This document shows positions 10,918-21,244 of a stretch of DNA of 64,000 nt, one piece after another. Every line of letters begins with the position of its first letter. Positions within the stretch are counted from its first letter, which is position 1. Below the pieces are notes generated by a model. The model searched no databases. It was not told the DNA's origin and saw nothing but the letters and a program-made list of their open reading frames with translations. Location: the NCBI GenBank assembly GCA_030272585.1, contig BSYQ01000003.1, forward strand, positions 248,001 to 312,000. Direction: 5' to 3'. The position numbers were made by a program, and so were the translations under genes. The DNA comes from Bryopsis sp. KO-2023. Its lineage: Eukaryota > Chlorophyta > Ulvophyceae > Bryopsidales > Bryopsidaceae.

Positions 10918-11398
10918 CTTGTGTGCAGAGATAGGACTTGGGCCAAATTTTTGGTCCGACTCCGGTCCGGTCCGGTTACGGTCGGGTTACGGTCACCGTA
11001 CTACGGCCGTAACTCCGTACCGTAACCGGAGTAATATGTTGTTTTTACGGTACGGAACAGGTACGGTATAACTACGGTAGGCCCTAAATCACCGTGAAGT
11101 AGCGTGGTTCAGTGGTAAAGCGTTAGGCTACAGTCAGTAGGGTCGCGGGTTCGAATCCCCCTGGGTTCCTTTGGAATCGCGGGACCCTGCGGGGGTCACT
11201 TTCTACGGTTTACGGTTGTTACGGCCGTTACGGTCGTTACGGTCCGGTACGGAGCGGTACGGAGTGGTACGGTGCTACGGTTACGGCCGTAAAAGTACGA
11301 TTTTCTGACGAAAATTGTACTCCGGTTACGGTCCGGTTACGGTGGTTACGGTCCGGTTACGGTGACCGTAACCGTAAAGTCCTATCTCTGCTTGTGTG
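10918..11398. mobile_element. hAT-like MITE of 465 bp with 8-bp target duplication
   Basis: The element spans 10926-11390. Its ends are perfect 14-bp inverted repeats, CAGAGATAGGACTT (10926-10939) and AAGTCCTATCTCTG (11377-11390). It is flanked by the direct repeat CTTGTGTG (10918-10925 and 11391-11398). An 8-bp target duplication and termini starting CAG are the hallmarks of hAT elements. The interior is almost wholly made of GGTTACGG/CCGTAACC motifs in both orientations, so it could fold on itself. It has no transposase gene. A tRNA-like sequence lies near its centre. Confidence 0.85.
11096..11170 (+). tRNA. tRNA-like sequence inside the MITE, probably not functional
   Basis: The internal promoter boxes of a tRNA gene are clear: an A-box TGGTTCAGTGG at 11105-11115 and a perfect B-box GGTTCGAATCC about 43 bases downstream. 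CTA-CAGTCAG-TAG between them could be a short anticodon arm (GTC in the anticodon position). The acceptor strands do not pair well, the D-stem partner is missing and the T-stem has one mismatch. It is therefore a degenerate tRNA or a tRNA-derived SINE head rather than a working tRNA. The B-box may still recruit RNA polymerase III factors. Confidence 0.45.
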
Positions 11399-11975
11399 TA
11401 GCGGTTGCTTGGGTTTTGAGAAAGCAAATTAGCATAACGATTGATTTTAAAATTTGCTTTGAAAATTTGGACATCTCAATAATACCACACTGTGCAGGTA
11501 CAGCTTCGACGTAATCGCACTGATCCAAAAAACTTACACAAGTTCCAAAAACAGCTAACAATTCAGCTGGGAAAAAACACCCGTAATTGTTACGTCATGA
11601 TAAGTCATGATTTATCCGATTTCTTCTTTCCTATTCGAGGCGAAAAAAGAAACTGTATTTATATTAAAAAAAAGTACCAAACACAAACCAAAATGAGGGC
11701 ACAAACACACTGAGCAATTTGATGCCCAACACTTCAGTTGGTGATACACACAATCTAGACACTTGATTTCCGTAAACAACTCAATCAACCTTGCGCAACT
11801 CTGCTTGCTCTCCCCGGAAGCAAAAACGAAAGAAAAAAAAATCAAACTGCAACAGGCTCAATTCTGTCTTGCTTGGAAGGTTTTTTCAAACAAAAGTGAT
11901 CAAGCTTTTTCCTTCTTCTGTTTGGAGGGGGAAGGAGATTTTGAAGGACATTGGATGTTTTTCCAGGTAAAACAT

Positions 11976-13321
11976 CTACTTCCCCCGGTTGCAGCCCGAT
12001 GGAACATAGCCTATTCCTGGAAAGAAATTGCACCCTGGCAACAAGAAAAAAGATAAATGTCACCAGAAAAAAAATACCTTAACTGGAATTTTGCAGTGAC
12101 ACACTGCAAACCTTTTCATGCTGGAGGGTACAAACAAAGAGGAGTTTTTCACTGCAACTGTGATGCTGGTATTCTCAAATGTGAATTCGCAGTCGCTTTA
12201 TATGCAACCTAGATCTTGTTGCCAGTACATCTTACCCCCTCTCTTTCGTCGCCTGGATTTTCGCTTAGGTTTTGGCTTGATACCCTAAGAATAAACATTC
12301 TTCAGCAAAAATACTCTCCAGAAGCCCACTTACTTACAAATCAAAAAGGGTTTTAGGCCAATTCAAAGATGTTTGATAGCTCCATGCAAATGTGTCGATC
12401 TTTCCTCAATACCACAGTATTCTCTTAAGAGCATTCAAGTTTACTGAATTTTTAACACTTTTTTTTGTTCTTGCTTCAAACCCGCCTATTGTGGAACAAC
12501 CGACACACCTCCTTGATCTCTTTCATTTGCTGTTCAACCCATGCCTTGGCCTGGGCGACACTGGCATAGACTCCCGGCGCCTCTCCACCGCATCCATAAC
12601 CGAATGATACGATTCCCGCCACGCTCTTCCCCACCAGCAGAGGTCCGCCCGAATCATTTACGCACGAATCTTTGCCCACCTCCCCAGCGCAAACCATGGA
12701 TTGTCTCAGGCCTCCGTACTTCTGTAGTTGCGGAATGCCCTCATCGCAAATGCTGCGGGGGATCAAAGGAACATTGACCTTCAGCAAATCCTCCGACTCG
12801 GACTCTCTGTTCCCCGCTTCTGTTAGGCCCCAACCGATCACCGTGCCGAAGTTGCAGCCAGAATTCTCCTGAAAGCACCTCTCGTTCGATCGAAGGCCTA
12901 TGGGTCTCGCCTTTGAGTCTCCATCCAGAACGTACAGCGCAATGTCGTAGTCATACACACCCTTCGCTACGAATTTGGAATCCTTGTGCTTCCTGATCTC
13001 TTTTGTTTTGAACACCTCCACTTTTTCGTCGCCTGTTCGAGAGTACCGGCCGATGTGCACATCCGGATTCTTGTGGTTATTTGCGCAATGTCTGGCACTG
13101 AGGACGATGTTTTTGGCGATCAACACGCCGCCACAAAAGTGTTTGCCTCGCCTGGACGCAGTGCGGTGGTCCATAGGGAAGCGGATCGACGCCATAAACG
13201 GGAATTCACCCACGTTCGCCTTCTCTCCGCCAATGATCTTGGGGCGGAGTTGCGCCGCGCCAGGTTCCAAGAGCCCACACCATGTCAAGCAGAGGAACGC
13301 CGCAGCCAACGCCGACCTCAT
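11976..13321 (-). CDS. secreted trypsin-like serine protease (left copy)
   Basis: Three exons: 13321-12509, 12284-12236 and 12034-11976, giving 306 residues. A signal peptide (1-23) precedes a short propeptide and the activation site RPK-IIGGEKA at residue 28/29. The S1-family triad is present: His78 (SARHC), Asp126 (YDYDIAL) and Ser224 (NDSGGPLL). Asp218 is at the position of trypsin Asp189 and predicts cleavage after Lys/Arg. Residue 222, equivalent to Gly193 of the oxyanion hole, is Asn. The two small exons add a basic tail (GIKPKPKRKSRRRKRG) and a Cys-containing end (CNFFPGIGYVPSGCNRGK). I preferred them to reading through into CRLFHNRRV because the right copy has matching exons with identical phases and total length. 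Likely an extracellular or vacuolar protease. Confidence 0.8.
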
Positions 13322-15957
13322 TTTGTTTTTTACAAATCCGGCCTGTGGGGGATTTTCGATCTACCCAAATCCAGTCGCCTGCCACTGCTTCTTCCCTCTA
13401 TGGCCGCCTTTTGTGCGGCAAAGCAGCAATTTGCGCGTCCAACAACACTTTCTCGTCGCTCTCGAGTGGCAATCATCGAAAGGACTCCCAAGGCTTCTTG
13501 ATTGACTTGCCAAAGCTATCAGGAGCTACGTGAGAGTAACGTTCCTTGTGGAGTGAAAAAGTACAAGGAGGACATACAGACATTTCCAAGAGCCCAAGTC
13601 ATACTTCCTGTTAGCATTACACAGGATGATCACACGTGCACAAGCTACCATACTGAACAAGCTCTGACGACCTGAAACGAATAGAAGAAAAAAAGGAAAC
13701 ACTGAAACCCAACTTCCTGCTAACGTTCAATCCCGCTCCATAAATCTACGCCCAAGGAGGGCACGGTGGATTCTCAAACAAGAGTTACTGAAACGACAAT
13801 ACTACCAAATGCCTTTGTATCTGGACACACTCAGAATTGTAGTCTTATGCACAAATGAACCCTTTCTGTCCCCCCATCCAAATTCTCGCTGCCAAGGCTG
13901 CCACAGGACATGGTCGACGACTCGTGGTTTAGTACAATCAGGTTCTTGTACTATTCGGAATAGTGCAAGAACCCAACAGCACTAAAACACCAGCAATCAA
14001 ACAGAGAGGGTGGGAAAAATCATGTTGCGGGAGAAAACCTCAATCCATGGGTGCAGCCGAGCCTTATTTGTGGCAAAACTGCGCAGAGATCCCTACTCAA
14101 CGCACTCGGTTCGCCTGACTGCCCAGTCATGGCGGCCTCGAGTCGTCACACCACCAAAGCCCAGTGTGATGTGACTGTGTAGGTACATGTTGATGTTGTC
14201 AATAAAAAAATTACACACACACATGTAAGATAGCCCTTCTGTCTCGGTGGATGGGTTGGGGCTGAGGGTGTGCAGTGGCGGCCAGGAGTATTGGTGGGGT
14301 TGGAAAAATTCTTGTACACACTAAGTACTTTTAAGATTCTTTTGGAGAGAGAAGAAACGAAAGCACTCTTACACAAATAATTCTCTTTTTACTAATAAGT
14401 ATTCTCAGCACACTTGAAATCTGAAAAAATGCTCCAATACTTGTTCCTCCCCCTCCCCCCCCAAAAAAAGAAAAAATACGTCTTGTGGCCACAGAAAGCG
14501 AGAATTTGATCAACAAAAATCCAACCATCTTTATCAAGAAAAATCCCTGCAGTTGATGAGAACTGAGAAATGAAAGGAGGTTTCGAGGTAGAATGTTTGA
14601 TGCATCTGGCCAGATGCATTAAAAAAACGTCTTACCACAAAACTGTCCATGAGCCTGCTCCTCAAAAATAGTGAAGGACAACGTCAAGTAGAAACGGGTA
14701 TTGGGTGTGTCTGATTTCAGTGCCGATTTTTTTTTTCCACAGCATACAGAGCCACAGTCTGAGAGCTCCGAATCGGGATCTGCGTCCTCCGAGATCCCGG
14801 ATCAGGTTGCACAGGAGACCGATACTGATGGAGAGCATCGTATTGATTCTACTTTCACAAAGGGTGGTTCACTTGGACACAGGGACAAAAATATAGTCGA
14901 GTGACGACCCGAAGACTCTTTTGAGTCTGGCTCCGAGGTGGGTTATGGCTCTGTGCCGCATCACTTCTCTTGTCTCTTTTTTCACTCAATTAAGGAGTTA
15001 GCGCTGTGAAGAGCTCTGGGGATGAGATATGTTTCAAGTCAGGTGAAACGTCTTGGTGACTACAGGGCGTATTTACCGTCATAAAAAAAGGAAAGGACTG
15101 CTTGCCACATCGAACTGACCCAAGGTCTACACCGCAATTTCTTGTCTTTTGTGCACCCTGTCAGAAAAACAATCAAGTTTTTTCATTCGTAGAAATAATA
15201 CAAATAGCCACTTTTCCATCCCCCTGACACTGTAGGAAGACCCCTCTGTGCGGCGCACAGAACCATGTAACACTCGCACAGTGTGCAGGGGTACATTTCT
15301 TGTGCGGGGGTGTTCAGGATCGAAAGAGCCGCACACTGGGGTTCCAATCTGGCAAAGACGTCAACTCCTGTGCGGGGGTGCCCGTAACGCCGCACAAAAC
15401 GGGCCAAAACAGGCACGAAGTTATTTCACGTGTGAAGCTTTTCTGCATTGCTTGAGCAAATTGCCTAAAGCTTTTTTCGTCTTATTATGTGCAGGGGCGC
15501 TTTTGGGTTACAAGGTGTTTTCGCGATGCGGTTTCAGGTCATAGCGAGCGTTACAGCTGGGAAAGTGTACGGGCCGAGTTGCCGTGCCTCCAGAGACACA
15601 TCTGTTTGGATTTTTGTCATTTTTGTGTTGTTTTACCGAATGTCCTCACCCGATCTTCAAATAAGCTGCAGAATCTGTCCTCGAACACCAGAATGAGCAC
15701 AATGAGGACACTGATCTCATTTCATGCTCGACCACAGGGTTCCCCACTACCCCTACATTTTTCGAAAGAGTGACCCCCCCGGGGGCCCAATGCACCCACC
15801 TTCCTCAAGCATCGTGTGAGCAAAGTTTCTACAAAATGCTGGAATTACAGCTGTCGATCACACTACAATAAACAAGAGTCTGGACTTCAATCAACATATC
15901 CCAATAGACAATTTAAACAACATGCTCACTCTCTAATTATTGCTTATTTATTGCAAC
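13322..15957. other. intergenic; inverted-duplication remnants
   Basis: About 13.32-13.53 kb matches the upstream region of the right-arm protease, inverted. About 14.15-15.0 kb matches 29.3-30.9 kb, inverted, and includes a perfect palindrome. A possible small exon at 14749-14904 (acceptor TTTTCCACAG, then HTEPQSESSESGSASSEIPD) is a degenerate copy of the uncertain ORF at 29.2-29.5 kb. About 15.62-15.72 kb resembles the right end of the hAT-like element at 36.5-37.5 kb (GTCCTC and GAGGACA motifs). A GTGCGGGGGTG motif recurs at 15.30-15.40 kb. No confident gene is seen. Confidence 0.5.
14600..14619. repeat. perfect palindrome, left copy
   Basis: The sequence ATGCATCTGGCCAGATGCAT is its own reverse complement over 20 bases. 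The same core occurs at 30552-30573 in the matching block of the right arm, where the symmetry extends to 22 bases. It could be a dyad for a DNA-binding protein or the tip of an old hairpin element. Confidence 0.8.
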
Positions 15958-18000
15958 CTAAGGCTCCCTGGTAATTTTTATCCATTCAATAACAGCCAGC
16001 CCCTCCCCTTCCAGAACCCTGATCTCCAGACCACAATCTGTCCCATCAAAATCCACGTTCAGGGAACCAAGACGAAGCTCCACTTTACCCTTGGCCTCGC
16101 TTTCCACAGTTGCAACTTTTCTCCCGCAAACAATGGTGGTTTTCATGGAACCCGTCCATTTGCTGTCATCCCAAGCTTTCACTCTCACTTTATACTCCCC
16201 AGCCATCACTTCGTTCAGTCTAAATCTGAGGTAGCTTCCTGGCTTGGCGTCAATCTCCACCGAGTGGGTCTTGATTGTCACATCGTCTGTGAATTCGTAA
16301 GCACCCATAGCAAAAATCTGGTTTTCCTCTTCGGTCACAAAGAATCCAGGTTGGGTAAAACTTGCGTCGTTTTCCAAAATTTCATCCCACCAGTCCACTA
16401 ACAGCTTCTTCAATTTCTTGGCCAATTTCTTGTCTGAAACTTCTGTGGCTTGTTCCCCCACTTCCAGAAGGGTCTCCACCTGGTCGACGATGGTGAGTTT
16501 CTTGCTGCCTTGTCTGACCATCCATTGTCCGTTCTTGCTTCCCACTGGCAAATCCTCCTTGTCTACATTTCCCCAGCCCGGTATTTTCTCTCTTGCTTCT
16601 TTAAGTCTAGCCCATTGGGGGGGCATCCAAGCGTCAAACATAACTCTTTCATCCCACCATTTCTGGTCAATCGAAGCAGGGTTTTTCAGCAATTCCAGGA
16701 AGCTCATACCGTCGAGATCCATCCCCTTGGTGGGCAGGCCAGCAATATCCATCATGGTGGGGACAATGTCTAGCAAGGAAACTATGGCATCCCCCACTAC
16801 GGCTGGCTTGAATTCCCCGGTTTGCCGGACAAACATGGGCACTCGGATTCCGTTCTCATTGACTTCCCCTTTCTGTCCGGGCAATTCAGTGGGGTTCTGG
16901 GCATCCCAATCCTTATCGGAAATCTTCCTTTTCGTGGGTCCGTTGTCTGACAGAAACATCACCACCGTGTTTTCTGCAAGTCCCAAGTCATCCACGCTGT
17001 CCAGAATCCGACCCACTTGAGTGTCCAGAAATTCGACCATCGCCTGATAGCCAGCGGCTTCTTCACCCAATCCCTTGTTCAAGTATTTTTCTATCAATTC
17101 AGGGGGTGCTCTCCAGGCTAAGCCATCCGATCCTGTCAGCTGGCCAACGTGCGGTGCCATAAAGGGGACATACAGCAGAAAGGGATCACCTTCTTGCTCC
17201 TTTTTCTCAGAGAGGAAATCGATCACTCTGTCGGCGATTCGCTCCGTAGTCCAGCCTTCCCAGGATTCGGGTTCCCCATTGCACGTGGCTTCATTTCCAA
17301 AATAGTAATAAAGCTGAGTGATACAGGCTTCGTCGAATCCCCGGTCCCATGGCAAATACCCTTTTGTCTTGCCATTGTGCCTGAACAGTAACCCACAAAG
17401 CAAAGTGGAAATTAATCAAGGCTCCTCAATTCAACCAAAATAGCAGTTTGATCGATACAGTTTTGCTTCGCAGGTGTACAGTTCACAGTCCAGGCTAAAA
17501 GCCGAAAGGAAGAAGGATGCTATTACAACCGCCATGGGCTGTTCCGCCGATCCTGAACCCCACCATTTTCCAAGCAGCCCCGTCTGATAACCGGCATCGC
17601 TGAAAATATCGCCAAAAGTCGGGACGCCGAGCTTCATATAGTCCCTCGCTGCATGGACACCCCAAACGCCCAGCTTCAAATAATGCTGGCCCGTCAACAG
17701 GGAGGCCCTGGACGGGGTGCACGCCGCATGGGCATAGAAATTATTGAACTGCACGGATTGCTTGGCGAAGGCGTCGATCCGAGGGGTCTCCACGATCGGG
17801 TTGCCCTTCCTCAAACTCAAATCGTCGAAGCCAAGATCGTCCGCCAGAAGAATTAGGAAATTCGGCCGATCGGCGGCCTGCTGAGCTTTTCTGCCGTTCC
17901 TGGATGGCCGACATTCAGCACATTCCACGAAAAGCAATAAAATCGAAACGTAGATCACGGCGAGCTGCCAAGAGCGATAACCCGCTGCCACATTCCTCAT
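15958..18000 (-). CDS. secreted sulfatase (left copy), FGly cysteine type
   Basis: Two exons, 18000-17564 and 17380-15958, joined in phase 2 at GKW-HNG, giving 619 residues. A signal peptide ends near residue 30. The alkaline-phosphatase-fold sulfatase domain starts RPNFLILLADDLGFDDLS (metal Asp54/Asp55). The modification motif is Cys94-Thr-Pro-Ser-Arg followed by ASLLTG, where Cys is converted to formylglycine in the ER. The second motif is GKWHNG (Lys145, His147), and SDNGPTKRK holds further metal and substrate residues. The last ~130 residues form a separate beta-rich domain (SVEIDAKPGSYLRFRL to VIEWIKI), resembling a carbohydrate-binding module by its pattern. It should hydrolyse sulfate esters, probably on extracellular polysaccharide. 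It is nearly identical to the right-arm copy at 31.2-33.2 kb. An AATAAA-type signal follows the stop. Confidence 0.9.
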
Positions 18001-18569
18001 TCCGAACGCACGCCTTGGAAGCGCCGTCCTTTCTGGAAATTTGCCGTCGGTGATCCTCGTGCTCAGTTATTGTGGAAAAGAGAAGGGCAGCAAGAGCTCT
18101 GGCGAAAAAATTCGTTGTGGCTGGTCTTGTCACAGCCTCCAGAGAAGACGGCTTGGCATTCCTTTTTTATCGTCAAAAAATCGGCCAATGTACGACATGA
18201 CGACTTTTTTTACCACCACCTAGTATGGACGGCCTTGCAAAAACTCACACCAAAACTCCTTGTTTCATTGTGCGTGTGGCGCCCGCCGACTACATATGTT
18301 GAAGGCCAGAATGGATACCCTGTTCTTGTATTGCCATCGCTGGGGAAAATCTCTCAGAACAAAGCTGAACTGAACAAACTACTGCGATTCCACGTTCCGA
18401 ACACCACCTGCACTTTGCTGTGGGGGTTCTCGAGAATCCATGACACAATGTCTGATGGGACAACGTGACGATGACCGCGCTCACAGTTGTCGAGGCCGAA
18501 GAAAAGTACCGGAACTCGTTGCCGTCGACGCGTTGATCGTTCTTCTTTTCTCAAAAGAAAAAAACAACC
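18001..18569. promoter_or_regulatory. shared head-to-head promoter of two sulfatase genes
   Basis: The active sulfatase (- strand, start 18000) and the pseudo-sulfatase (+ strand, start 18570) diverge from this interval. The part next to the active gene is conserved upstream of the right-arm copy, including GTCGTCATGTCGTACATTGGC-like sequence at about 18184-18205 (- strand) and 30943-30965 (+ strand). That block is a candidate regulatory element. No other ORF is convincing here. Confidence 0.45.
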
Positions 18570-21244
18570 ATGCAGGCTCGATCGTGGTTATTCAGCGTCT
18601 TTGTGATATTCGTTTCACTGTTCATACCCCAGCACGTTGATTGCCAGGAAGCGAAGGCGCCAACAGACAGGCCCAACGTCGTGATTTTGCTGGCGGACGA
18701 TCTGGGCTACGATGATCTGAGTTTGAGGGGCAGCAAGACTTTGGAAACCCCACGAATCGATGCGTTTGCCAATCAATCCGTGCAGTTCAACAATTTCTAC
18801 TCCCACGCGTCCGACGCTCCATCTCGAGCCGCCCTGTTGACTGGCAATCATTTTTTGAAAACCGGGATCTGGGGGGAGAACGCCGCCAGGAACTTTTTGA
18901 GCTTGGAGGTGCCCACGCTGGGCAATGTTTCGACGCTGAATAACTACACGACGGGTCTGTTTGGCGGATGGTAGGGAGTGCAACTGTGTGTTTTGCTATG
19001 TCCCGTCATTTTTCCTCGAAAAGAAAAAGTAATTGTAGGGCCTTACTGCGATGGAATCTTGCTGTTAATGCAATTTCCCAGAAATTTTCTGCTCTGGAGA
19101 TTCTTCAGGGAATACTGCCAAGATTCCTTTATTTTTCTTCTTTATCGAAATCTTTTGCTGTGCAGTTCATGGTGTTCCAATCTTTTTTTTTTCGTCTGGC
19201 CTGGAGTCGTGTCAGCTATTTCTTTACTTTAATTTTGTGGCATTTTTTCCTGATCCATGCATGTTTCCCGCTGCCAAACAAAACAGCTGCGTGACTAGGC
19301 TGTTATTGTTTTTGTTCATGTTAATAAATTCCCAGCAGATTTCAAGGAGTCCTTTTTCTGATGGAACAGTTGCTTGTTTTCAGGCCAAACGGAGACAGCC
19401 CAGGGTACAACCCGAGCGATCGAAGCTTCGAGAAATCATGCGCTGTTCAATTGCATTTTTATCGTGATAACAACGCCACTTGCGACGGAAACGTAACCAC
19501 ACTGGAGGGCTGGGTGGCGGAACAAATTGCCGACAAAGCAATCGGATTCATCAAGGAAAACGTTGACAACCCCTTCATGCTGTACCTCCCATTCATCACA
19601 CCCCATGTCGGTCAAATTGAAGTCGGGCAGCCCTTGGAGTTCCATGCACCCCCCGATTTGGTGGAAAAATACCTCGAAATGGAAATGAGTGATGCTTCGG
19701 CAGCTTTCCATGCAGCAGTCGAGTTCATGGATACTCAAGTGGGCAGGATTTTGGACGAAATCGAAGAATCAGAAATTGGGAACAATACCGTGGTTATTTT
19801 CATGTCAGACAACGGGTCCGATCGAAGGAAAATTATTCCTGAGAGCGAATGGCTTGCTAGGAAGCCTAGCAATTTCCGTGGGGAAAAGGGGGAGCTGTAT
19901 GAGAATGGAATCAAAGCCCCCTTGTTCGTCAGATGGACAGGGAAGTTCGACCCTGCAGTGGTTGACCAAGCATTAGTCACTGTGTACGATATCTTGCCCA
20001 CACTTTTGGATCTCGGGGAGGTTCCCGATGCAACCCTGGAGGTTGATGGGATGAGTTTTGTTGAGCTGCTTCAGAATCCAACAGAGATTGGGGAGAATTG
20101 GTGGTCCAATCGAACCATTTATGATGCTTGGGAACCCCCATCCAATACAACATTCGGGAAGAAGATCAGGGAAGCTAACTTGCCAGGGTGGGGTGTTGTG
20201 AACAAATCTGATTTCGCTTTGGGCAGCGGGAACGGACAGTGGATGGCTAGAAACGGGGACATGAAGTTGCTGATTGTCGACGAAGAAGAGTTTCTATTCA
20301 ATGTTACGGAGGACCCCAGCGAATCGGAGCCGGTGAAGGATGGTGAAGTTTCAGAAACGCTCATGTCAGGCTTGAGTACCTGGTGGAAAGGGATATTGGC
20401 CAACGAGTTGTCGTTTTCTGCTCCCAGGTTCTGGGTGAAGCGAGGTGTCAAAGAGAGTAAGGTCCCCTTTATGGGGGCGGCTGAAATGTCAAAGAATATC
20501 ACGATCAAGGGGTATTCCGCCGAGTTTGAGGCAAAGAACGACACCTTTTTCAGGTTCAACATGAGGGTGGTGGACGATGGGAAATATCGAATAAAGTATA
20601 AGGTGGTGACTCCACCCAGTACTTGGGAGGGGACCCCGTTGGTCACAATGACATGTGGGAACGATTCGGCGGTGGTCGATCGACAGCCCAAGGGGAAAGT
20701 TGAGCGGTGGATAGGCATAATGAAGCTGAATTTCACTGGGGACGATTGCAGTCTGGAATTTAAAGTGAAAAACGGAACTGGGAGTGCAGTTGTGGAGTGG
20801 CTATCTTTTGTACCTTGGATTGAAAAGGTGGACCCCAACAAGACTAAGTCGACGGAGGATGAAAACATGTCTAAAAAGAATGAGACTGAATCTGTGGGGA
20901 AAGGAGGAGGTGGTAAGAATGCCACGGAGTCGGTGGAAACTCCGCTTGAAAAGGAGGGGGAAAGTGCGAACAACAAAACTGAAGGGACGGCTGCTGCGAA
21001 GAATGTGACGGATGCAGTGGAAACGCCGATCAAAGCAGATGGTGGGGAAAAGAAGAATGTTACCGAGAAGGTCGAAACTCCAGTCAAGGAGGGGAAAAGC
21101 GCCACCAGCACCGCTGAGGCCAGCAAAATCGAAACGCCCATCAGTAAGAATTCGACTGCTGAGGGAGCTGCTGGGAAAAATGCAACGGAAACGGCTGAAC
21201 CTGAGAAAAAAGACGCAGGCAGGAAATTATTGACTTTGGGCTGA
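18570..21244 (+). CDS. secreted sulfatase-like pseudoenzyme with N-glycosylation repeat tail
   Basis: Two exons, 18570-18970 and 19384-21244, joined in phase 2 at the same codon as in the active sulfatases, giving 753 residues. A signal peptide (MQARSWLFSVFVIFVSLFIP) and sulfatase fold are clear (RPNVVILLADDLGYDDLSL, MSDNGS, DILPTLLDLGEVPD). The Cys of the formylglycine motif is Asp82 (HASDAPSR against HAACTPSR), and the GKWHNG motif reads GGWPNG, losing both Lys and His. Sulfate-ester hydrolysis is therefore not expected. The C-terminal beta domain is kept. A ~110-residue tail follows, with repeats of KN(A/V)T..VETP and many N-X-T sequons. The frame is open over the full length, so it is probably expressed as a binding or structural protein. 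Confidence 0.85.
20868..21210 (+). repeat. degenerate tandem repeat encoding N-glycosylation sequons
   Basis: This part of the pseudo-sulfatase tail encodes units with the core Lys-Asn-(Ala/Val)-Thr-x-x-Val-Glu-Thr-Pro, separated by Lys/Glu/Gly-rich linkers. Cores are seen as KNATESVETP, KNVTDAVETP, KNVTEKVETP and KNATETAEP, with an extra SKIETP and a KNST. The repeat suggests a densely N-glycosylated stalk. Confidence 0.7.

Noticed and set aside
11085-11175. Functional tRNA gene inside the MITE
   Set aside because: The A- and B-boxes are good but the acceptor stem does not pair and the D-stem lacks its partner, so I call it tRNA-like only.
15127-15416. Pair of ORFs on the - strand near repeated GTGCGGGGGTG motifs
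   Set aside because: Overlapping frames with no domain, in a region of decayed repeats; the open frames follow from low stop-codon content of the repeat.
19361-19383. ATG at 19361 as a separate start for the second sulfatase-like exon
   Set aside because: It lies in the intron just before the acceptor TTTTCAG. The splice from 18970 to 19384 restores the codon shared with the other two sulfatases.
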